From Neoarius graeffei (taxonomy: Eukaryota > Chordata > Actinopteri > Siluriformes > Ariidae), in assembly GCF_027579695.1 (NCBI RefSeq), contig NC_083571.1, forward strand, positions 45,998,390 to 46,062,389: a stretch of 64,000 nt of DNA. Reading direction: 5' to 3'. This document shows, piece by piece, positions 36,758-48,700 of this stretch. Made by a program: the position numbers and the translations under genes. Below the pieces are notes generated by a model. That model was not told the DNA's origin and searched no databases. It worked only from the letters and a program-made list of their open reading frames with translations. Each line of letters begins with the position of its first letter. Position 1 is the stretch's first letter.

Positions 36758-39700
36758 CACTGGTGAACTCATCAATACAAAAAGACCTGGACGCCCACAG
36801 AAGACAACAGTGGTGGATGATCGCAGAATAATTTCCATGGTGAAGAGAAACCCCTTTACAACAGCCAACCAAGTGAACAACACTCCAGGAGGTAGGTGTA
36901 TCAATATCCAAATCTACCATAAAGAGAAGACTGTATGAAAGTAAATACAGAGGGTTCACTGCACGGTGCAAGCCACTCATAAGCCTCAAGAATAAAAAGG
37001 CTAGACTGGACTTTGCTAAAAAACATCTAAAAAAAAGCCAGCACAGTTCTGGAAGAACATTCTTTGGACAGATGAAACCAAGATCAACCTCTACCAGAAT
37101 GATGGAAAGAAAAAAGTATGGTGAAGGCGTGGTACAGCTCATGATCCAAAGCATACCACATCATCTGTAAAACACGGCGGAGGCAGTGTGATGGCTTGGG
37201 CATGCATGGCTGCCAGTGGCACTGGGTCACTAGTGTTTATTGATGATGTGACACAGGACAGAAGCAGCCGGATGAATTCTGAGGTATTCAGAGACATACT
37301 GTGTGCTCAAATCCAGCCAAACTGATTGTCCATCTGTATTATGAAACGCTGACCAATGACCCAAAACATAAAGCCAAAGCAACCCAGGAGTTTATTAAAG
37401 CAAAGAAGTGGAATGTTCTTGAATGGCCAAGTCAGTCACCTGATCTCAACCCAATTGAGCATGCATTTCACTTGTTAAAGACTAAACTTCAGACAGAAAG
37501 GCCCACAAACAAACAGCAACTGAAAACCGCTGCAGTAAAGGCCTGGCAGAGCATTAAAAAGGAGGAAACACAGCGTCTGGTGATGTCCATGAGTTCAAGA
37601 CTTCAGGCAGTCGTTGCCAACAAAGGGTTTTCAACCAAGTATTAGAAATGAACATTTTATTTACAATTATTTAATTTGTCCAATTACTTTTGAGCCCCTG
37701 AAATGAAGGGATTGCGTTTAAAAAATGCTTTAGTTCCTCACATTTTTATGCAATCATTTTGTTCAACCCACTGAATTAAAGCTGAAAGTCTGAACTTCAA
37801 CTGCATCTGAATTGTTTTGTTCAAAATTCATTGTGGTAATGTACAGAACCAAAATCAGAAAAATGTTGCCTCTGTCCAAATATTTATTGACCTAACTGTA
37901 TGCCATGGTGCTTGTAAGTTTGTGAACCCTTTAGAATTTTCTATATTTCTGCATAAATATGATCTAAAACAATATCAGATTTTCACCCAAGTCCTAAAAG
38001 GAGATAAAGAGAACCCAGTTAAACAAATGAGACAAAAATATTATACTTGGTCATTTATTTATTGAGGAAAATGATCCAATATTACACATCTGTGAGTGGC
38101 AAAAGTATGTGAACCTTTGCTTTCAGTATCTGGCGTGACCCCCTCGTGCAGCAATAACTGCAACTAAACGTTTGCGGTAACTGTTGATCAGTCCTGCACA
38201 CCGGCTTGGAGGAATTTTAGCCCATTCCTCCGTACAGAACAGCTTCAACTCTGGGATGGTGGTGGGTTTCCTCACATGAACTGCTCACTTCAGGTCCTTC
38301 CACAACATTTCCATTGGATTAAGGTCAGGACTTTGACTTGGCCATTCCAAAACATTAACTTTATTCTTCTTTAACCATTCTTTGGTAGAACGACTTGTGC
38401 TTAGGGTCGTTGTCTTGCTGCATGACCCACCTTCTCTTGAGATTCAGTTCATGGACAGATGTTCTGACATTTTCCTTTAAAATTCGCTGGTATAATTCAC
38501 AATTCATTGTTCCGTCAATGATGGCAAGCCGTCCTGGCCCAGATGCAGCAAAACAGGCCCAAACCATGATACTACCACCACCATGTTTCACAGATGGGAT
38601 AAGGTTCTTATGCTGGAATGCAGTGTTTTCCTTTCTGCAACCCTGCCATGCACACCATTGCTGTTCAGTGTTCTCATGAACATTAACCAATGTGAGAGGC
38701 GCCTTCAGTTGCTTCGAAGTTAGTCTGGGGTCCTTTGTGACCTCGCCGACTATTACACGCCTTGCTCTTGGAGTGATCTTTGTTGGTCGACCACTCCTGG
38801 GGAGGGTAACAATGGTCTTGAATTTCCTCCATTTGTACACGCTCTGACTGTGGATTGGTGGAGTCCAAACTCTTTAGAGATGGTTTTGTAACCTTTTCCA
38901 GCCTGATGAGCATCAGCAACGCTTGAAATCTCCTTTGTTCGTGCCATGATACACTTCCACAAACATGTGTTGTGAAGATCAGACTTTGATAGATCCCTGT
39001 TCTTTAAATAAAACAGGGTGCCCACTCACACCTGATTGTTATCCCATTGATTGAAAAAACACCTGACTAATTTCACCTTCAAATTAACTGCTAATCCTAA
39101 AGGTTCATATACTTTTGCCACTCACAGATATGTAATATTGGATCATTTTCCTCAATATATAAATGACCAAGTATAATATGTTTGTCTCATTTGTTTAACT
39201 GGGTTCTCTTTATCTACTTTTACGACTTGTGTGAAAATCTGATGTTTTAGGCCATATTTATGCAGAAATATCGAAAATTCTAAACGGTTCACAAACCAAG
39301 CACCACTGTAAATGCAATATTTTGATTGGGAATAAGCAATAACACAGTGAGGACATGCTGCGATAGGAAATAATCCATGACTGGGTGATGTGACTTGATG
39401 CAAAGCAGAGTTGCCATCACTGATGATTATTATTAGTGGTTTATCATATTGATTCAAGTGATTTATACCTCTGCCAAAGAGATTAGCCAGTGACTGAAAT
39501 TTGTAATTAAATAAAGATGACGCTGTACATTTTCTCTGTTAAATGTTGTCTTTATGACCAGACCCTGGAAAACTTACTTCCAGCTTTACCTCTGACTTGA
39601 CAAAAGCACTGACGCAGCAGACAACTTCCCCCAAAAAAAAAAAAAATGCTGAATGAACATTCAACATACAAATTCTTACTAAAGAAACTACAATGTATAA

Positions 39701-42700
39701 AAACTAGTGCTGTCAAGCGATTAAAATATTTAATCGCGATTAATGTCGCGACTGTCATAGTTAACTCGCGATTAATCGCAATTTAATCGCACATTTTTGT
39801 CACACGAAAAACCATTGTAATTCTCTTATCAGCATAAAAAAGTGAATGGGCTTGTTTTGTACCAATGTTTTTCTTATTGCAAAGCATAACACGTCTTGAC
39901 ACAGCGACTGCAAACTGAAACCTAAGCTGAGCACCGGGGCTCTTCGTCCCGAGACTAACAAGAGAACCATGAGTGAAGTAATCTACTGCTTGAGTTAGTC
40001 TATCAGAGAGACAGGTTACACAGTGATGGTAGGCTTGACATGCTTGATTATAATATAAAGTACACTACTATATTAACTTTAAGTTGTTCGTTGATAAATA
40101 TTGCATTGAGTCTGATCTTTACTGTTTCAGCTCACTTAACACATTTTGTACTTTTACACTTTCTGCCTGTTGATGTGTCGCGCTGTCCAATCAGAGGCGG
40201 CCAAATTTGCATATTACAGGAAGGATTTCTGGGATAGCATTGAGTTTACAGTTCAGAGGGATCTGGCTTCTTTAGACGCTGTCTTCTTAAAACTGAATAA
40301 ATATTTAAAAAGAGCCAAATGAGCCAGTCTTTTGAACGGCTCTTTTCAAAGAACGGATCACAAAGATGCGGATCCCATCAAAGAGCCATAAATCCCATCT
40401 CTACTAGCGCGCCCTGCCCACGCGGGTTCTTTGAGGGAGGAGGGCAGAGGACTCTGGCTGCGCGGGGCGTGGCTAGCTGCTATCGTTTTTCTAAGCAAAG
40501 ACTCTGTTCCAAGTTCCTGGCAGTTACAAAAGCTTATGAAAAACCTACATCATGTCACAGAGCGTTTATCTTGCGATAAAAAAAATTATCGCCGTTAAAA
40601 TTGAGTCAAGTTAACGCGTTAATAACGCGACATTTTTGACAGCACTAATAAAAACAAATGCACTGATATAAACCTTGCATCCAAAACTACTGTTCGTGAT
40701 GCTGTTCTAGAAGATGAATCAATAGCTTCTGACCTATTAGATCAAGCCTTCAACAGCACTGGAGTATAATCCAGTTAAGCGTACAAGCCTGCTGACAGCT
40801 AACACAACAACAAGCAAGGGAGATTTACTTCAATGAGTAAAATGTTTAAATTTGACAAATGTTTTATTTGGCATCTTCCTTATGGCCATCCTTCATTTCA
40901 TTAGTTCTTTCCTTTGCTTGCTTGCAAGAAAATGCCAAGGAAATAGAACAAGGGACTTCAATTAAAGAAATGAGAAGCAGCCCTAATATGTCTTTCTAGG
41001 CTCAAACATCTGGACATGATTAATTCCTGGATACTGATAAATGGGAATTGGGCTTCATGTTTATCAGGGCCATTTCTGACCAGCTGCCTAAAAATCGGCC
41101 TTACGCCATATAGCGACATCGTACCTGATCAGAGTGAGCAGATTTGGAAGCAGTGCCAGCAGGGGTTCTGCGGCAGGATTTCTGTAGATTGGCGCTCCAG
41201 CAGGAGAGTAGCCCACTACGAAACCCCCGGCTTTGGCTTCCTCCACATCAGCAGGCCAGCGTGCTCGCTTCACCACGCCCAGAATGGTGTACACACAAAA
41301 ACTAATCTGAGAAGGGACATGAAATCAGTCAGTTAGCCATTTTGGAGGAAACCGGCTCGTCTAACTCTCCAAGTAAAACGTACAGTGGTCAGTAGTGATG
41401 TTAATAATCATGATTACTTCACCCAATATGGAAATTACAATTACAGACTTGTACTCCTTCAAATGGAATTATAAAAATATCAGTATGCTCCTGACGCACA
41501 GTGTTAAATTCAAAATAGAGACAATTAAGAAAAAAAAAACCCACCACATATTGAACAGCTTATTCATTAGGGCTAGAAAATGCACACAATATAAATAGAG
41601 AAACACTGCGACTATACAATTTTTCTAGCTGCTGTGGGTACCACATCTTTGAGAAGATCTCTGGATAATTTTTTTTACACTTATTTAAAGTCAGGGAGAT
41701 AATTTAAGGTTTTTAAATTAAATTCAACACAACTGCCAGAATTTTCAAAAACCTACAGATCATGAAACATAAGGATTGAGATATCAATTTATTTTTGTCA
41801 CACTGCCCACTCCTACTAGTCAGTAAATACAACCCCGATTCCAAAAAAGTTGGGACAAAGTACAAAATTGTAAATAAAAACAGAATGCAATGATGTGGAA
41901 GTTTCAAAATTCCATATTTTATTCAGAATAGAATACAGATGACAAATGTTTAAACTGAGCAAATGTATCATTTAAAGAGAAAAATTAGGTGATTTTAAAT
42001 TTCATGACAACACCACATGTCAAAAAAGTTGGGACAAGGCCATGTTCACCACTGTGAGACATCCCCTTTTCTCTTTACAACAGTCTGTAAACGTCTGGGG
42101 ACTGAGGAGACAAGCTGCTCAAGTTTAGGGATAGGAATGTTAACCCATTCTTGTCTAATGTAGGATTCTAGTTGCTCAACTGTCTTAGGTCTTTTCTGTC
42201 GTATCTTCCGTTTTATGATGCGCCAAATGTTTTCTATGGGTGCAAGATCTGGACTGCAGGCTGGCCAGTTCAGTACCCGGACCCTTCTACGCAGCCATGA
42301 TGCTGTAAGTGATGCAGTATGTGGTTTGGCATTGTCATGTTGGAAAATGCAAGGTCTTCCCTGAAAGAGACGTCGTCTGGATGGGAGCATATGTTGCTCT
42401 AGAACCTGGATATACCTTTCAGCATTGATGGTGTCTTTCCAGATGTGTAAGCTGCCCATGCCACACGCCCTAATGCAACCCCATACCATCAGAGATGCAG
42501 GCTTCTGAACTGAGCGCCGATAACAACTTGGGTCGTCCTTCTCCTCTTTAGTCCGAATGACACTGCGTCCCTGATTTCCATAAAGAACTTCAAATTTTGA
42601 TTCGTCTGACCACAGAACAGTTTTCCACTTTGCCGCAGTCCATTTTAAATGAGCCTTGGCCCAGAGAAGACGTCTGCGCTTCTCGATCATGTTTAGATAC

Positions 42701-45700
42701 GGCTTCTTCTTTGAACTATAGAGTTTTAGCTGGCAACGGCGGATGGCACGGTGAATTGTGTTCACAGATAATGTTCGCTGGAAACATTCCTGAGCCCATT
42801 TTGTGATTTCCAATACAGAAGCATGCCTGTATGTGATGCAGTGCCGTCTAAGGGCCCGAAGATCACGGGCACCCGGTATGGTTTTCCGGCCTTGACCCTT
42901 ACGCACAGAGATTCTTCCAGATTCTCTGAATCTTTTGATGATATTATGCACTGTAGATGATGATATGTTCAAACTCTGCAATGTTACACTGTCGAACTCC
43001 TTTCTGATATTGCTCCACTATTTGTCGGCGCAGAATTAGGGGGATTGGTGATCCTCTTCCCATCTTTACTTCTGAGAGCCGCTGCCACTCCAAGATGCTC
43101 TTTTTATACCCAGTCATGTTAATGACCTATTGCCAATTGACCTAATGAATTGCAATTTGGTCCTCCAGCTGTTCCTTTTTTGTACATTTAACTTTTCCAG
43201 CCTCTTATTGCCCCTGTCCCAACTTTGAGATGTGTTGCTGTCGTGAAATTTCAAATGAGCCAATATTTGGCATGAAATTTCAAAATGTCTCACTTTCCAC
43301 ATTTGATATGTTGTCTATGTTCTATTGTGAATACAATATCAGTTTTTGAGATTTGTAAATTATTGCATTCCGTTTTTATTTACAATTTGAACTTTGTCCC
43401 AACTTTTTTGGAATCGGGGTTGTACGAAGGCAAGTGAAAAAGTTCTAAGACAGATGTTATTTCAAAAGGAATACGAAGAAGGAATTCTCTGATGGAAACA
43501 TCGCTTGCAGAAGTGTTTAGACTTAAATGGAGGATATGTAGAGAAATAGCTTTGTCATTTTCATAAATGAAGATTCCCCCCCCATTTGTCTAAGAACTTT
43601 TTGACTTCCCTCGTATACTGTCATCCTGATATAATATGAATGGCTCAGATTTACCCTTGACCTGTTGATTCCCATCTGATCCTCAGTACCGGGCTCATTG
43701 TTGTCCTGATCAGCACCAATAAACGTAATAAACCTTGCTGGCTCTGACAATACACTGCACCGAAGAACAGAGAAAAACAGAAGTCAGGGGGGAGAAGAGA
43801 AGACATGTTGCACAAGTCATTTCCCTCGTCACTGGATTTACTGGATCTAGACAAAAGCAGATACGCAGAGCTGTGGCCTCACTTTTGTTTATAAATGCCT
43901 TCAGACCTCAAGAATGCCACAGGAATAGTTTTCAGCGCTAACAAATCTAATATCGTAATTTTTACGATTAAAGTGATTTATATAGGTAGCGGTCTGAGTG
44001 AATTACCTTGATGTCCGTAACGTCACAGCAGGAAGTCTATCGGTCTCATCGCCATTTCCGCTATACTAAAACACAGAGCTGACTGCAACTCCGATCCTCC
44101 ATTTTGAGCTAATTTATCGCCATGCCACGTAGATGTGTTGCTGCACCCGCCAGCAACATGACAGAAGGTGGATTTACGTTGCATTCATGGACCAAGAATG
44201 TTCAAACTGCAAAGATTTAGACGCATTCTGCGAGAAGTTCACGGGCACACTGGACAGCTATGAAGTGGTCTCTCCTCTGCTCTGCACATTTTACTGAAGA
44301 CTCGTACAAGACCTCTGATCTGTTGAGGAGTGTTGGCTATAAGCCTGTATTGAAAGAGGCTGCAGTACCAACAATTAAAGGAAAAGAAAACTACAAGAAA
44401 AAGTGAATCATTTTATTTATTTTTTAAAAGTTGTTGCTAAAACCGGTGACGGTCCATCCTGCCCCGGGTTTTAGTAATTGCCTGAGCTGAGCAGTAATGG
44501 CGGAGTACACAGTATGGAGAAAATGGAGAACGAGTGGCCCAGCCGTCTGATTTCGAAACTGGATATTGCTGCCATCTCGCCTTTATGTGGAAGAAGTGAA
44601 TGAACGGAGAACTGAACGAACAACTGAAAGTCAGATTGTTTCAAAGCAATCGGCCACAAGATCGGCCTTCAAGAAGCGAGAGCACAGACGGGTAAGCTCC
44701 AACTCTCACTTGGATGCAAAACAACAAAAACACCATGTTGTTTACCTGCATTTAGATTAATCCATGTAACTTGTATTGTGTGTTTAAGTTACCGGTATAA
44801 GATTATTTAATTTGCTTCAGTTCATCTGATTATTTAATTAGCCTTTTACGTTTTATCAGTGAAAATGCATGCATGTACATGTATGTTGCATAAGTTATAA
44901 CACCTATCCTGTTTTAATGAGAGTCAACCCACAATCAATAAAGTCAAATCAGTCTTAGTTAAGCAAGTTGGGAACGGGATTTCTTACTTTCACCATAAAG
45001 TTTTATTTATATGATTTTGGTCTGTAGCTGTAAAAGGACTCGGCCTTAAAACCGGTTACCGCTGTGACATCACGCACTCAGGGCTGGCTGGCTCAGCGGG
45101 GCAGCTCGAATGCCAACTTTGTGGTCGATTTTAACTCTCAAATATATATTTTTTTAAATTCCCGTTTATGCAGCATACAAGAGTCAAGGATGGAGATACT
45201 ATCCACTCAGATTTATTTAAAAATAAAGGTTCTGCGTATCTGCTTTAACTGAATACATTGCCTGATTAATAATCTGAATGAACGATTAACTAGTATTGAA
45301 AGATCGGTCAGTTCAGGAAAAATACTGGTTAATGGTGACCTCCACAATACTCATAATACAGTGCCTTGCAGAAGCTGTCACCCCATTTGCAGTGTTACAA
45401 CCTGGAACTAAATTTGGACTCCAAATCATGAATAAAGTCTCAGAATAGCGCAGGGTAAAAACAATATACTGTATTTCGTAAAATGGTTAACAAATAAAAG
45501 AAATTGGACAAGTTATCACGACACAGGTATAACTGCTTCTCTGACTAACCCCCTTTCTACCGGTCATTGATTTTTAACGGACAGCCCCCTCGACGCAGTA
45601 GAGGTTGTGCCGTATTCTTTCCATTTTTGAAGAATGGATTCAATAGTGCTCTGTGGGATGCTTAAATTTAAGGAGAATTTTTAGAAATGAACCTTGATTT

Positions 45701-48700
45701 TTTTTTTTTAAATAAATTTATGATGTCAATTCAAATAAACGTCCATTTCAGTTCCAAGCTGTAACAACAAAGTGCAGAAAACCTCAAGCGGTGTGAATAC
45801 ATGCGCATCGTTGAATTTCTATTCTGAACATATAAATGTTATATTAAGAACATTACAGTCCAAGCCTACTGCTTACCTGAATCACCCTTTAGTAATTATT
45901 ATTTCCAATAGGACCTGTACCTGTGCATCTCCTCTGAGAGCCAGCGTGCTGTTACAGGGGCCATGAGCTCCTCTAAGAAGGCCTTCTGCTTGTTGTAGTC
46001 TTTAAACTGGTTGCTGATCAGTACCAGTGCCTCCATGAGTGCACACTTCTCCATCTGAGTCAGCAGCAGCTCACTGGTGAACAGCTCTTTCACTCGACTG
46101 TACAGCATGTCAAAGCAAGGCTATATGAAAGAAATGTGCTGTTAGAGCATGCAGTTGCATTCTTCTACTTGTTTTTATGATTTCATATTGATTTGCATAA
46201 CATTTCTTTCTGATCAATGATGGTGGAATACAACAGAATATAATATAAAGATATTAAGCTACCATTTGACTTGGTGTTTTGCTTCTATAATTAGGAAAAA
46301 AAAAAAAAAAGATCCCTTGTATACCAGTATAAACTCTGGATAATCTCGACACATCTTGATGATGGATGAGCAGGCATGTCTTCTCACGTTCTTCACTGCA
46401 CGGGTTCGAGGAGCCTGAAAATTTGACACGTCACATTATTAAGTATATACTCGATGCCCTCAAATCTCACATACATACACACTGAACAAACCATGGTTTC
46501 CTAAAAAGCAGTGTAATGAACTATAATGTGCTTAAAAACATCATGATCTTCAACATTTAAAATAAATATATATCAGAGGTGGATAGTAATGAATAGGTGG
46601 ATAGTAGCACAGCGCCACACAATGGATTCCTATCGCCACACAATCAGACTCGCGATTTTGAGAAAATAATAAATAAATAAATAATTCAGTTGCGTGTCGT
46701 TCCGTTCATTCATAGTGCTCGCTCTTCTCTTTCACGCGCGCGTGTACACAGGCCTGCCGTTGCGCATATATCCGGACTACAAGTAGGCCTGTTAGGCCAA
46801 TTAAAAATAACGCACCCTTCCCGATTCGCCTTCCGACCCCTTATTTTAAAAGGTAGCCTACGTCGTGCTCGTGATGAGCTTTATCATAGCCTTCTTGGCT
46901 TACAGGAAACGGACATCCCTGAGTCAGGCTATAAACCAATTTTGATGCATACAGTAGCAGCTTGACGCGAGGAACCGGCCTTATTGCATTATCCCGTTTA
47001 TCCCGCTTCAGCATTCATGCAAGTTATTAATAATGGCTTGACATTCACAATAAATAAGGATTTCCCACTAGCCTAAATAAAATGTTATACTCGCAGGAAT
47101 GCCTAGTTGATGCTATCTGAAGCATAAAATCTGAATATTTTAAGAAACATCTTTATTAGCGAAGTAGAACTGCGAGCGGGATTTCTCAGCTATGAATCGG
47201 GTAAGCACATAGAAATTCAGTATTCCTTTGTATATTTTTTTTGATGTAATGGACATTTTTAGTGCTTTGTTGATGAAGAAAATATACTTTTTGGTCCATA
47301 GATTAAAACAGATCTCAGGAATAGGCTCCAAGGGGAACACCTGGGGCCATCCTTTAAAAAAAAAAAAAAATCCGTTTCCTGTCCACCGGATGAGCCAAAA
47401 AAAAAAAAAAAAAAAATTCAGTAGGGGAGGGAGGGAGGGATTTTTTTATATGGATGGATAAGAAATCGCAATGCTGCGTTTGCTTTTTCTTTCAGTACTT
47501 TATTACAAAAGCAGATACATTTAATAAAATGACAGTTTAATCAACTGAAACTTGTACAAAAACTTTAAGTTAGCATTTTAAATGCTGACTGCAACATTTG
47601 CACAACTTTTACAAAGGTACTTAAAATGTTTTGAACACTAAACTTTGTACTGCACTCGTTTGACATTCAGAATTTTTATGCAAGAGTGCAAAGAAACTGA
47701 TAATTTACCCATGTTTTCAGGTTTTTGTTCTTTGAAACTATGACAAGCAAAACTTCAGTGTAAACAAATTTTAACCTCAATGTAAATAAACTTTAACATG
47801 CTTATTTTTTACATTTTTTTGCTGCTCTTGCAGCTGCGTTTTTAGGTCCACGTTTTAGGGACCGTTCTCCTACAGATCTGTCAGGGTCAGTAATTTCGCA
47901 TAACAAAACTCAAAAGCTGTTTGTAACGTCTCGGATGGATCAAGATCAAACGAATTTTCCAGTAACGGTTTGTGATGGTCCGAAACACGGACTTTTTGTA
48001 GTTCTAAATCGAGTGTTAGGCCTAGTTTGGATGAAATGACACTATTAAAATGATCACTGAATGATTTGTTTTTCTGAATCTTTACTATTTTGTTGTTCGC
48101 TAGAATACCGTTTTGCAATTTCACACTTAAGCAAATGTTTGAAAACTCCGGATCTCCTTCCTTCATGGTGGCTGCCATTTTTTTGTGCTGCACGGTAGCC
48201 CATTCACTTTTTTATGCTGATCAGAGAATTACAATGGTTTCTCATGTGACAAAAAAGTGCGATTCGTGATTAAATATTTTAAATCGCTTGACAGCACTAA
48301 TTATTATTATTAGAGACACTACATGCTGAATTCAGAAACAAGGTACATAATAAACGTGAACGTGAGCTGTAGATATTTATGCTCAAATCCACTCAAAGTA
48401 GGGGGTGGGGCACCATCACGCTGTGTCAAGACAAGAACTTTCCTGAGAAATAACGCGAACGTTTGCATCATGCGGGATTTGCGGGCGGGAGCGGGACAAA
48501 ATATGGCAGGCGCGGGCGGGAGCGGGACTGAAAAATCATAATTCTTTGCGGGCGCGGGCGGGACTGCACAATGCGGGCACGGGTGGGAGCGGGACTGAAA
48601 AATCCAACCCGCGCAGACCTCTACTGCACGGCGCATGCGCAGAGCTGATTCGATTCTATATTCTGCGTGGAATGTGTAAATGTCAAGTTCGATTTTAGAT

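Larger units (their letters stand above)
47320..48690 (-). mobile_element. second copy of the 8058-8640 repeat, interrupted
   Basis: Matches 8058-8640 from GGCCATCCTT through TCCGTTTCCTGTCCACC to GGCGCATGCGCAGAGCTGA. It holds a longer internal section than copy 1 and is interrupted at 48196-48623. Confidence 0.75.

Noticed and set aside
36774..36890. A second host gene downstream or inside introns
   Set aside because: All ORFs over 100 codons resolve to transposons, their antisense, or xpo5; no other host gene could be supported.
36408..37154. 248-residue minus-strand ORF
   Set aside because: It is antisense to a Tc1-like element whose plus strand carries the recognisable transposase; no motif in the minus frame.
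43655..43743. Shorter xpo5 exon k starting at the inner tgtcag
   Set aside because: Phase does not match exon j and the conserved VLS would be lost.
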